In this document: one piece after another, positions 6,989-15,770 of the stretch
Layout of the letters: the number at the start of each line of letters is the position of its first letter
Numbering within the stretch: position 1 is the first letter of the stretch
From: Priestia megaterium
Lineage (GTDB): Bacteria; Bacillota; Bacilli; Bacillales; Bacillaceae_H
Assembly: GCF_023824195.1 (NCBI RefSeq)
Contig: NZ_CP085442.1
Span: 215,001 to 235,000, forward strand
Reading direction: 5' to 3'
DNA: 20,000 nt
Notes under the pieces: model-generated
Told to the model about the DNA's origin: nothing
The model's input: the letters and a program-made list of their open reading frames with translations, nothing else
Database searches by the model: none
Made by a program: the position numbers and the translations under genes

Positions 6989-7744
6989 ATGACTGAACAA
7001 GAAATGTCAATATATGATCATATAGGAGAGCTGCGAAAACGCATTTTAATTGTTTTATTTTTCTTTGTCATTGCCACAATTGGCGGCTTTTTTATAGCGG
7101 ATAAGGTTATTGTCTATTTACAGCATGCTGATGAGGCAAAAAATTTAACGATGAATGCATTTAGGCTAACAGATCCAGTTAAGATTTATATGCAGTTTGC
7201 TGTTATTATCGGCTGTGTACTTGCAGCTCCTGTTGCACTGTATCAACTTTGGGCATTTATTAGTCCTGGTTTATATGAAAAAGAGCGTAAGGTAACGCTT
7301 GGATATATTCCTGTTTCCATTTTTCTCTTTATCGGCGGTGTCTCTTTTTCTTATTTTGTGTTGTTTCCATTTGTCGTCGATTTTATGACGCGCGTTTCTG
7401 ATGAGCTGAATGTAAACCAAGTGATTGGCATTAATGAATACTTTTCTTTTTTAATGCAGCTCACACTGCCTTTTGGCCTGTTGTTTCAGCTTCCTGTCGT
7501 CGTCATGTTTTTGACGCGATTAGGAATTATAACTCCTATGTTTTTATCTCAAATTCGAAAGTATGCCTATTTCGTACTGCTAGTTATTGCCGCACTTATT
7601 ACACCACCGGAATTGCTCTCGCACATGATGGTGACAGTGCCGCTCTTAATTTTGTATGAAATAAGCATCATTATTTCCCGCATTTCGTATCGCAAAGTGT
7701 TAAAGGCAAGGGCAGAGCAAGAAAGAGAAGATGTTAGTATGTAA
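6989..7744 (+). CDS. tatCy: Sec-independent protein translocase TatCy
   Basis: This 251-aa multispanning membrane protein is the twin-arginine signal receptor. The N-terminal cytosolic segment carries the conserved DHIGELRKR (about residues 10-18), whose Glu helps bind the RR motif. Six hydrophobic helices follow, the first at about 18-37. TDPVKIYMQF and YQLWAFISPGLYEKE are TatC family signatures. AAAGGGTGA at 6973-6981 precedes the ATG. It ends at a bidirectional terminator shared with convergent ydiK. Together with tatAy it makes a minimal TatA-TatC translocase; there is no TatB, as usual in Firmicutes. Confidence 0.96.
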   Translation: MTEQEMSIYDHIGELRKRILIVLFFFVIATIGGFFIADKVIVYLQHADEAKNLTMNAFRLTDPVKIYMQFAVIIGCVLAAPVALYQLWAFISPGLYEKERKVTLGYIPVSIFLFIGGVSFSYFVLFPFVVDFMTRVSDELNVNQVIGINEYFSFLMQLTLPFGLLFQLPVVVMFLTRLGIITPMFLSQIRKYAYFVLLVIAALITPPELLSHMMVTVPLLILYEISIIISRISYRKVLKARAEQEREDVSM

Positions 7745-7772
7745 AAAAACCACTGAAACAGTGGTTTTTTTT
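7743..7772. terminator. Bidirectional terminator between tatCy and ydiK
   Basis: CCACTG (7750-7755) pairs with CAGTGG (7759-7764) around AAA. A-tracts before and T-tracts after extend the stem and serve as U-tracts in both directions. It overlaps the end of both convergent genes. Confidence 0.92.
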
Positions 7773-7998
7773 ATTTAGATGAATCATCTTGATTTTTATA
7801 TTGCTGCTGCAACTTTTTAATTTTATAGTGCAAGATAAAAATGCGAACCGCAAATCTGAAATCGAATGCGGCTACGAGTGCAAATAAGATCGTAGGGAAG
7901 TTCCACACGGTTTCCTGAGCATTTTGAATGGCCAGGTAGGTGAATAAAATCCCCATAATAATATAAATAAACCCTCGTGTTAAAGGGATATTCTTCAT
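7771..7998 (-). CDS. ydiK: Small membrane protein YdiK
   Basis: This 75-aa protein of unknown function matches B. subtilis YdiK in place and type. It has two predicted membrane segments (about residues 10-25 and 33-56) and a hydrophilic, Lys/Gln-rich C-terminal tail. GGAGGC (minus strand, 8012-8007) precedes the ATG. The start overlaps the ydiL stop by 4 bp (ATGA), so it is the second gene of a ydiL-ydiK operon and probably translationally coupled. A link to the protease YdiL is suggested only by this coupling. Confidence 0.85.
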   Translation of the reverse strand: MKNIPLTRGFIYIIMGILFTYLAIQNAQETVWNFPTILFALVAAFDFRFAVRIFILHYKIKKLQQQYKNQDDSSK

Positions 7999-8723
7999 AA
8001 AAACATGCCTCCAAAAATAAACTGCATTTGTTCTGCTTGCTTTTGCATTTCTATAATTTTATCTGCAAAAATAGTTTGAGATAAAATAACGATTGTATTC
8101 ATCAACACGTGAGCAATAATGGGTACAATAATTAGTTTTGTTCTTGCATAAAGGAATGCAAATACAAATCCCATGGCTGTATACACGAGCAAATGTTTAA
8201 AATCCCAGTGTACGGCAGCGAAAATAAGGGAACTAATAAATGCAGAGATAAAAAAATTATATCGTTTGTGAAGAGAGCCGAAAATAATCTTTCGAAAAAT
8301 AATCTCTTCTAGAATTGGTCCAATAACAGACGTAACGACAATGAGGAACGGCGTTGCTTTAACAAGATTAACAATATTTTGTGTGTTTTCAGATACTTGG
8401 GTAATGCCAAGAGCGTGCTCAATCATACCTGCTACAGCTTGACCAGCCATAGCCAAGAACACCCCAAGGACTGACCAGACAACAGTTACCGTTGTTCCCG
8501 CATGTTCTATACGCATGGACATGTCACGGCGCAGCAGCAGTAAGACAATAAGTAAACCAAGGATAAAGCTAATGATGGTCCAATAAGTCAAAAGCATGAC
8601 ATTCGCTGTTCGAACTGGATATTGATCAAACATTCCTGTTAATTTTAACAGCGGTATACCAACAACTCCTGAAAACTGCATAAGGATGTAGGTGAGGATA
8701 ACATACCAATAACGTTTTTCCAA
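7995..8723 (-). CDS. ydiL: CPBP-family intramembrane protease YdiL
   Basis: This 242-aa polytopic membrane protein is of the CPBP (Abi/Rce1-like) family of glutamate intramembrane endopeptidases. The catalytic signature EEIIFR gives E139, E140 and R144, with H172 in FAAVH and H205/N209 in HVLMN; all key residues are intact. About six to eight hydrophobic helices are visible. The start codon is TTG at 8723-8721, supported by AAAGGAG (minus strand, 8739-8733) 9 nt upstream; no in-frame ATG fits better. It forms an operon with ydiK and is divergent from groES. The substrate is unknown. Family members process prenylated proteins or bacteriocin-related peptides, but nothing nearby identifies a target here. 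Confidence 0.9.
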   Translation of the reverse strand: MEKRYWYVILTYILMQFSGVVGIPLLKLTGMFDQYPVRTANVMLLTYWTIISFILGLLIVLLLLRRDMSMRIEHAGTTVTVVWSVLGVFLAMAGQAVAGMIEHALGITQVSENTQNIVNLVKATPFLIVVTSVIGPILEEIIFRKIIFGSLHKRYNFFISAFISSLIFAAVHWDFKHLLVYTAMGFVFAFLYARTKLIIVPIIAHVLMNTIVILSQTIFADKIIEMQKQAEQMQFIFGGMFL

Positions 8724-8751
8724 TCTTCTATACTCCTTTAAAAGGTTTTTA

Positions 8752-8779
8752 TGTATATATGTCGAAGAAGTACTGTGAA
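8752..8779 (-). promoter_or_regulatory. Candidate ydiL-ydiK promoter
   Basis: On the minus strand, TTCACA (8779-8774, 5 of 6 to the sigma-A -35) and TATACA (8757-8752) are separated by 16 bp. Transcription would start near 8745, just ahead of the ydiL ribosome-binding site. Confidence 0.5.
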
Positions 8780-8917
8780 GTTAGTAATTTCTTCTTGCTC
8801 GTATTGTAACATACATATTATTGAACAGAGAAAAGAATGCTTTATTTCTCAAAATCGTCGAAATCTAAGACTATTATATGTAGTTGTCGTAAATTTTAAA
8901 TTTTTTTTGTTTAATAC

Positions 8918-8950
8918 TTGCAAAAAAAACCCACTTTGTTTTAATATAAT
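8918..8950 (+). promoter_or_regulatory. groESL promoter (sigma-A type)
   Basis: A perfect TATAAT lies at 8945-8950, immediately before CIRCE. The best -35 is TTGCAA at 8918-8923, which is 21 bp from TATAAT and 18 bp from the overlapping TAATAT (8942-8947). The -10 placement is more certain than the -35. Confidence 0.65.
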
Positions 8951-8957
8951 AATTGTG

Positions 8958-8984
8958 TTAGCACTCGTTGAGGTTGAGTGCTAA
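8958..8984 (+). promoter_or_regulatory. CIRCE operator (HrcA-binding)
   Basis: A perfect 9-9-9 inverted repeat, TTAGCACTC at 8958-8966 and GAGTGCTAA at 8976-8984, is the canonical CIRCE element. HrcA bound here represses groESL until heat shock. It overlaps the expected transcript start and the 5' untranslated region. hrcA itself is not in this window. Confidence 0.97.
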
Positions 8985-9022
8985 TAAAAATGCAAACATA
9001 TTATTTGAGGAGGTTGTTTCAC

Positions 9023-9307
9023 TTGTTAAAGCCATTAGGTGATCGCGTAGTGATTGAACTTGTAAAATCTGAGGAAAAAACAGCAAGCGGTATCGTGTTA
9101 CCGGACAGTGCAAAAGAAAAACCACAAGAGGGTAAAATTGTGGCTGTTGGTACAGGCCGAGTATTAGAAAGCGGTGAGCGTGTAGCTTTAGAAGTAGCTG
9201 CAGGCGATCGTATCATCTTCTCAAAATATGCAGGTACTGAAGTGAAATATGAAGGTACTGAATACTTAATTTTACGCGAAAGCGATATTTTAGCTGTAAT
9301 CGGCTAA
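9023..9307 (+). CDS. groES: Co-chaperonin GroES
   Basis: This 94-aa protein is the 10-kDa co-chaperonin; a heptamer caps the GroEL cage. The start is TTG at 9023, giving the normal N terminus (M)LKPLGDRVV. It is supported by GAGGAGG at 9007-9013, 9 nt upstream. Longer upstream frames would run through CIRCE. The mobile loop that contacts GroEL is about residues 17-33 ([12 protein letters not shown]). [16 protein letters not shown] is the conserved C-terminal barrel. It is followed after 67 nt by groEL in the same heat-shock operon, controlled by the upstream CIRCE element. Confidence 0.96.
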   Translation: MLKPLGDRVVIELVKSEEKTASGIVLPDSAKEKPQEGKIVAVGTGRVLESGERVALEVAAGDRIIFSKYAGTEVKYEGTEYLILRESDILAVIG

Positions 9308-9341
9308 TTTTAACCACAAACTTATCATACGTAAAAAATAG

Positions 9342-11006
<1,665 letters not shown>

Positions 11007-11021
11007 TCACTGCCCTCTCTG

Positions 11022-11056
11022 AAAAAGCGATCAAGTACTCACTTGGTCGCTTTTTT
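11022..11056 (+). terminator. groESL terminator
   Basis: A 15-bp stem pairs 11022-11036 with 11041-11055 around an ACTC loop and includes one G-U pair. The 3' arm ends in TTTTTT. Confidence 0.95.
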
Positions 11057-11164
11057 GCGTGCATTAATATTTTCAGATTTTTTTAAAATTTGTTAAGATA
11101 GTACTATGTTTATTGAAAAACATACTAAACTCAAGGCTTAACTGAGTTTTAAGGGGGAGCTTCG
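11057..11164 (+). promoter_or_regulatory. yeaC leader region with hairpin
   Basis: The promoter of the yeaC operon should lie here, but no good -35/-10 pair is seen; TACTAT (11102-11107) and TAAGAT (11094-11099) are possible -10 boxes. A 7-bp hairpin, AAACTCA (11127-11133) with TGAGTTT (11143-11149), ends just before the ribosome-binding site AAGGGGGAG (11151-11159). It may be in the 5' untranslated region. Confidence 0.45.
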
Positions 11165-12115
11165 TTGATTCAGCTCGATCATATTAATAGTAAATTAAAT
11201 CAAGTATTAGAAAACATCGATCAAATTGTAATTGGAAAGCGTCATGTATCTACGTTGAGTTTAGTTGCTTTGCTTGCAAAGGGGCATATTTTGCTTGAAG
11301 ATGTGCCGGGTGTGGGGAAAACGATGCTCGTGAAGGCACTGGCCAAATCGATTGATGCCGAGTTTAAACGAATTCAATTCACGCCTGATTTGCTGCCGTC
11401 CGATGTAACAGGTGTTTCTATCTACAGTCCGAAAGACATGGAATTTCATTTTCGTCCAGGTCCTATCATGAGCCACATTGTACTCGCTGATGAGATTAAC
11501 AGGACTTCTCCTAAAACCCAATCGGCGCTTTTAGAAGCAATGGCTGAGCATCATGTAACAACCGATGGTATCACCCGGGAAATTCCAGCACCTTTTTTTG
11601 TGATGGCTACTCAAAATCCTGTTGATTTTGATGGGACCTATCATTTGCCGGAAGCGCAGCTGGATCGTTTTTTATTCAAATTAAGCATGGGGTATCCTAC
11701 GCAAGAAGAGGAGCTTCAAATTTTAAATGGCGTATCCACCCAGATCAATCTTGAAGATGTCAAACCCGTCATGAGCATTCCAGAATTAGTACAGGCTCAA
11801 AAAGCTGTAAGCAGTATTTATGTAGACGATGCGATCAAGCACTATATCATTGAAATCATTCGTAAAACGCGCTCTCATCCACATGTTTCGTTAGGTATTA
11901 GTCCTCGTGGAACGGTTTCATTTATGAAGGCCGTTCAAGCATATGCTTTAGTGAAGGGAAGAGATTACTGTCTTCCTGATGATGTTCAAGAGCTTGCTTC
12001 GTATGTGTGTGCACATCGATTAACGCTAAGACCTGATACCCAGTACAGCGGCTTAACAGCGAGTGATGTGATGAAGCAAATTATGGCTGTTACGAAAGTA
12101 CCTGTTAAAAGGTAA
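11165..12115 (+). CDS. yeaC: MoxR-family AAA+ ATPase (YeaC)
   Basis: This 316-aa cytoplasmic AAA+ ATPase is of the MoxR class, which is thought to act as a chaperone for assembling or activating partner proteins with von Willebrand A-like folds. Walker A is PGVGKT (48-53), Walker B IVLADE (105-110), sensor 1 ATQN (148-151), and LPEAQLDRF at 161-169 is the usual arginine-finger region. The start is TTG at 11165 with AAGGGGGAG at 11151-11159. The downstream DUF58 protein is the usual predicted partner, 11 nt away, and a transglutaminase follows. The physiological role is not known to me. In B. subtilis this cassette (yeaC-yeaD-yebA) lies next to guaA as here. Confidence 0.92.
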   Translation: MIQLDHINSKLNQVLENIDQIVIGKRHVSTLSLVALLAKGHILLEDVPGVGKTMLVKALAKSIDAEFKRIQFTPDLLPSDVTGVSIYSPKDMEFHFRPGPIMSHIVLADEINRTSPKTQSALLEAMAEHHVTTDGITREIPAPFFVMATQNPVDFDGTYHLPEAQLDRFLFKLSMGYPTQEEELQILNGVSTQINLEDVKPVMSIPELVQAQKAVSSIYVDDAIKHYIIEIIRKTRSHPHVSLGISPRGTVSFMKAVQAYALVKGRDYCLPDDVQELASYVCAHRLTLRPDTQYSGLTASDVMKQIMAVTKVPVKR

Positions 12116-12126
12116 GAGGGTACTTT

Positions 12127-13317
12127 ATGAAACAGTATATAAAAGTGATATGGAATAAATGTAGAGACTGGTTCGTTTTATTTTGCATCTTTGCTGCTAC
12201 GTTTTCTTACGCCATGTTTCAAGGGGGATTTGTCAGCTGGTTTTTATTTTATAGCTTCTTACCTTTTGGGTTATATGCGGTAGCCGTTTTGCTTTATCCG
12301 TTAAAGAAATGGAATGTTATTCGTGATGTGAAGCTACAGCCTCGATTCGCTGGAGATCATCTTTCGTATGACATTCACATTACACGCTCCTCGGCTTTTC
12401 CTGTTTATATGGCAGCAGTGAAAGAGGAGATTAACTTTTTAGATCAAGAAGAAAGAACAATTTATCCGCTTTTTCAACGAAACGCCGTTATTCCGTATAA
12501 AAGATCGTTTGTAGAAAGAGGAGAATATGAATTTTTTACGATTTCGATTGAACTGAGTGATTTATTAGGAATTGTAAAAAAGAAGGCATATTATCCGCTG
12601 CAGCAGCGATTTATCGTTTATCCTCAGATTCATGAGATAGATATTCCGTTTCTTTTAGCAGGAATAGAAGAAGGGAAAAATGAAGTTTCGACGGGGAATC
12701 AATCTACTACGTTAGTGACAGGCATTAGAGAATATCAGCCGGGTGACCGATTAGGGTCTATTGATTGGAAGGCCACGGCTCGTAAAGCTACGCTGATTTC
12801 TAAAGAGTTCGGTCATTATCATGAACGGAGTATGATTATCATTGCAGATGTTATAAGCTCTCTATACTTTGAAGAACGAATGAGCTTTCTGGCATCCATG
12901 CTCATTCACGAAGAAACCAAGCGTAAAAAAGTCGATTTTCTTTTAGCTGGAGATGCAATTTTTTCACCAAAAACCTCTGAACAAAGTGAGTCTGATAACC
13001 TGTTGTATCACTTAGCACGTGCCCAGCCTGTTAACAATCGAGCATTCGAAACAGAATTTAAGAGTATTGCCATTCAAAAACAGCATTCTTTTATGGTCAT
13101 TGTCAGCCAAGTTACAGGGACTCTTATTGGGCAGGTTCAATCTAAGCTGAGTCTCCATGCTAAGGCATCAATAATTGTCGTTAAAGATGAAGGAGCAGGG
13201 CTTAGTGACGAAGAGACGGTTATTGTAAATGGAATACAATCTTCTGCTTTAACGATTGAAGTCGTTAATATTCCTCTTCCTCTATCATCTAAAGGAAGTG
13301 AGGGCGGAAATAAGTGA
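12127..13317 (+). CDS. yeaD: DUF58 membrane protein (YeaD)
   Basis: This 396-aa protein has two closely spaced N-terminal membrane helices (about 14-31 and 35-57) and a large soluble part. The DUF58 signature TGIREYQPGDRLGSIDWKAT lies at 198-217. DUF58 proteins have a von Willebrand A-like C-terminal fold and co-occur with MoxR ATPases. The MIIIADV strand that follows resembles the start of such a domain, but a full MIDAS motif is not evident. AGAGGG (12115-12120) precedes the ATG. The last four bases (GTGA) overlap the start of yebA. Function is unknown; a cell-envelope role is inferred from the membrane anchor and the neighbouring transglutaminase. Confidence 0.88.
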   Translation: MKQYIKVIWNKCRDWFVLFCIFAATFSYAMFQGGFVSWFLFYSFLPFGLYAVAVLLYPLKKWNVIRDVKLQPRFAGDHLSYDIHITRSSAFPVYMAAVKEEINFLDQEERTIYPLFQRNAVIPYKRSFVERGEYEFFTISIELSDLLGIVKKKAYYPLQQRFIVYPQIHEIDIPFLLAGIEEGKNEVSTGNQSTTLVTGIREYQPGDRLGSIDWKATARKATLISKEFGHYHERSMIIIADVISSLYFEERMSFLASMLIHEETKRKKVDFLLAGDAIFSPKTSEQSESDNLLYHLARAQPVNNRAFETEFKSIAIQKQHSFMVIVSQVTGTLIGQVQSKLSLHAKASIIVVKDEGAGLSDEETVIVNGIQSSALTIEVVNIPLPLSSKGSEGGNK

Positions 13318-15506
13318 ATAAATCAGCTTTGTATGTAAAAAACATCTTATTGTACGCGGGAGCATTCTTTTTATTAGTGGAATGGCTTCTTCCTTTAAAT
13401 GAAGTGACGGATACCAATCAAATTCAGTACTTTATCTTGTTTGTTGCTTACTGTTTTTTGTGTTTAACGTTTCGCTTGCCGTTTATCGTGATGACGTTAG
13501 GGAGTATATTGTTTATTTTGTTTTCGCTTCACAATCTTTATTTTCAAGGAGCCTTCTTTTCTTCAGACTGGCTTCCGAGACTGTTGGGAATTCTTCAGTC
13601 AGATGCACAAAGTATCATGGAGTGGAATATAGCGAATTTATCATTTGAAATGAGGAGCACTTTATTTTTTGTGCTGCTTTGGATTATGGCTTATTTAATT
13701 CGATATTGGATCTTTTATCAAAAAAGAATTTTCTTCTTTTTCTTCTTAACCATTTTGTATATTACCGTGTTGGATACCTTTTCTACTTACGATGCGGGAG
13801 CTGCTATTATTCGTGTGACGATTATCGGATTTTTATTAGTAGCCATGCTTCGCATAAATCCTGAACGTATAAAAGCTGCGAGCACTGAGCGTTTAGAAAA
13901 TAGAAGACGATCGTTTCTTTTTCTGGGCAGCTTTTTAGCTATCGTCATTGTGCTGGCTTATCTCGCCCCTAAACCAGGGCCGCAGTGGCCAGATCCCGTA
14001 CCTTTTATCACAGCGCATACAACAAATCAAGGACAGGGAAAATCTCCAAACGGCCAACGAATTGGCTATGATATGGACGATTCTAAATTGGGGGGATCGT
14101 TTGTCAATGATGATACGGTTGTGTTTACAGCCAAAGTAGAGGATGAGCACTATTGGCGTATTGAAACGAAGGATGTTTATACAGGTAAGGGGTGGGAGCT
14201 GTCTAAAGAGGAAGAAAAAGTGCCCTTTAAAGGAAATGAAAACTTACTCCCTCAATATGACTCAAGTGTAGCAGGACAAGTAAGAAAAGCAGAAGTTACC
14301 TATTCGCAGCCTTCTGTTCATCTTATGCATGTTCCTCAACTGCTGTCGCTAACCTTAAAAAATGGCATTCAAACCGATGTTACACCGACAAATGAAAAAT
14401 TATATCCTTATCAAAATGACAAGCTTGTTACTGTTCAGTCGTATGAGCTGACGTATAAATATCCTGTATTTGATATTGGACTTCTTCAGCAAGCAGAGGA
14501 AAAAAAGGCAGAGAGTCTAGAGAATAATAACGAATTTATAGCAAGGTATACACAACTTCCTGCTAACTTGCCGAAACGAGTAAAGGATTTAGCTCGTGAG
14601 GTAACAAAAAATAAGAAAAATCGTTATGAAAAAGCGAAAGCCATTGAAGAATACTTCCGATCAAATCCATATGTATATGATACTGAAAATGTTCCAATTC
14701 CTACGAAAAATAAAGATTATGTGGATCAATTTTTATTTGATACAAAAAGAGGGTACTGTGATAACTTCTCTACTTCTATGGCCGTGCTGCTTCGTTCATT
14801 AGATGTTCCTGCTCGGTGGGTAAAGGGCTATACAGAAGGTGATGCCACCGTCATTTCAGGAAGTAGTAAGTGGACAACCTATGAAATTACACAAAATAAT
14901 GCTCATTCTTGGGTCGAAGTCTATTTTCCAGGAGCGGGTTGGGTACCTTTTGAACCAACAAAAAGTTTTTCTAATCCTTATGATTTTGTAGATAGCCAAT
15001 CTAACAACTCTAGTGAAAATAGTCAGAGGGAAGAAGAGAAACAAGAAACGCAAGTGAAGGAGCAGCCTAAGGAAAAAGAGCTTCCGGCACAAGAAGAAAA
15101 AGCGAAAGAAAAAACAGCTTCTCTTCAAAATGCTAAGTTGTCTATGAAGTGGAAAGTGCTTTTTTACGGACTGATTGTAGTTATGTTAATAGTAATATAT
15201 CTCAATCGATTTAAATGGTTTTTACCTTTTTATATCTCTTTTTATAAAAAGAAAGAGAGAGTGGAAACCTTTGAATCAGCGTATGCTTTTTTACTTAAAA
15301 GACTCGCTGCAAATGGACTAAAGCGGCAAGAAAGTCAAACGCTGCGCGACTTTGCAGGAGAAGTAGACGAAAAATTAAATACGGTAAATATGCTAAAATT
15401 AACGGAAAAATATGAGCGGGTTTTGTATCGAAATGCAGATTCCATAAAAGAATGGAAAGAGTCGATTGAATTGTGGGAAAATTTAATCAAAAAAACGAGT
15501 TCTTGA
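13314..15506 (+). CDS. yebA: Membrane-bound transglutaminase-like protein (YebA)
   Basis: This 730-aa protein belongs to the TgpA-like architecture. About six hydrophobic helices lie in residues 8-218, followed by a large extracytoplasmic region. The transglutaminase core has C482 (GYCDNF), H531 (AHSWVEV) and E547 (WVPFEPT) in the third catalytic position, where Asp is the textbook residue. A low-complexity Glu/Lys/Gln linker (565-605) follows, then a last membrane helix (612-631) and a cytosolic DUF4129-like tail. The start is GTG at 13314, overlapping yeaD by 4 bp. The third gene of the cassette, it is presumably the enzyme that the MoxR/DUF58 pair serves; the substrate is unknown. Its stop codon overlaps the -35 of the guaA promoter. 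Confidence 0.88.
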   Translation: MNKSALYVKNILLYAGAFFLLVEWLLPLNEVTDTNQIQYFILFVAYCFLCLTFRLPFIVMTLGSILFILFSLHNLYFQGAFFSSDWLPRLLGILQSDAQSIMEWNIANLSFEMRSTLFFVLLWIMAYLIRYWIFYQKRIFFFFFLTILYITVLDTFSTYDAGAAIIRVTIIGFLLVAMLRINPERIKAASTERLENRRRSFLFLGSFLAIVIVLAYLAPKPGPQWPDPVPFITAHTTNQGQGKSPNGQRIGYDMDDSKLGGSFVNDDTVVFTAKVEDEHYWRIETKDVYTGKGWELSKEEEKVPFKGNENLLPQYDSSVAGQVRKAEVTYSQPSVHLMHVPQLLSLTLKNGIQTDVTPTNEKLYPYQNDKLVTVQSYELTYKYPVFDIGLLQQAEEKKAESLENNNEFIARYTQLPANLPKRVKDLAREVTKNKKNRYEKAKAIEEYFRSNPYVYDTENVPIPTKNKDYVDQFLFDTKRGYCDNFSTSMAVLLRSLDVPARWVKGYTEGDATVISGSSKWTTYEITQNNAHSWVEVYFPGAGWVPFEPTKSFSNPYDFVDSQSNNSSENSQREEEKQETQVKEQPKEKELPAQEEKAKEKTASLQNAKLSMKWKVLFYGLIVVMLIVIYLNRFKWFLPFYISFYKKKERVETFESAYAFLLKRLAANGLKRQESQTLRDFAGEVDEKLNTVNMLKLTEKYERVLYRNADSIKEWKESIELWENLIKKTSS

Positions 15507-15531
15507 CCATTGTTTCGCGGATTGATAGAAT
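15503..15531 (+). promoter_or_regulatory. guaA promoter
   Basis: TTGACC (15503-15508) and TAGAAT (15526-15531) are separated by exactly 17 bp. The predicted start is near 15538, ahead of the riboswitch. The -35 overlaps the last codons of yebA. Confidence 0.8.
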
Positions 15532-15562
15532 ATTCTCGAACTTACTATAAATGTTTCGTATA

Positions 15563-15633
15563 CCTTCATATATCCTCGATAATATGGTTCGAGAGTCTCT
15601 ACCGGGTCACCTTAAACGATCTGACTATGAAGG
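15563..15633 (+). ncRNA. Guanine riboswitch aptamer (guaA)
   Basis: P1 pairs CCTTCAT (15563-15569) with ATGAAGG (15627-15633). P2 is CTCGA/TCGAG (15575-15579 with 15589-15593). P3 pairs GGGTC (15604-15608) with GATCT around CACCTTAAAC-type loop sequence. The conserved core (AATATGG, GTCTCTACC, CCTTAAAC, GACTATG) is present. The ligand-pairing position in GACTAT is C15625, so guanine/hypoxanthine and not adenine is the expected ligand. Confidence 0.94.
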
Positions 15634-15716
15634 CAGAACAGTCTATTTGACGATAAACGTCGTGCTCAACTAGACTTCTGCCTTTGTTTTTTGAGGGAGA
15701 AGTCTAGTTTTTTTTA
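15630..15716 (+). terminator. Expression platform of the guaA riboswitch
   Basis: The terminator is a 12-bp stem, AACTAGACTTCT (15668-15679) with AGAAGTCTAGTT (15698-15709), then eight T. The antiterminator is visible: AAGGCAGAA (15630-15638, partly the P1 3' strand) pairs with TTCTGCCTT (15676-15684), and GTCTA (15641-15645) with TAGAC (15671-15675). P1 formation with ligand blocks the antiterminator, so this is a transcriptional OFF switch. Confidence 0.9.
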
Positions 15717-15770
15717 TATTTTAGGGCATAATAACAAGTGATTATTTACACATTCGGAGAGGTGAACAAG

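Larger units (their letters stand above)
8724..9022. other. Divergent ydiL/groES intergenic region
   Basis: About 300 nt separate the two start codons. It holds the ydiL ribosome-binding site and promoter on the left and the groE promoter, CIRCE operator and ribosome-binding site on the right. The middle (about 8780-8917) is AT-rich with no feature I can support. A frame reading through 8978 into groES is not used, because its start lies inside CIRCE. Confidence 0.6.

Noticed and set aside
8978..9022. Longer N terminus for groES from an upstream in-frame codon
   Set aside because: The start would lie inside the CIRCE operator and the added residues are not part of GroES. The TTG at 9023 with GAGGAGG fits the family length.
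13935..14150. Antisense open frames within yebA, and similar ones in tsaD, groEL, guaA and pbuG
   Set aside because: They are shadows of strongly conserved genes, with no ribosome-binding site or recognisable product.
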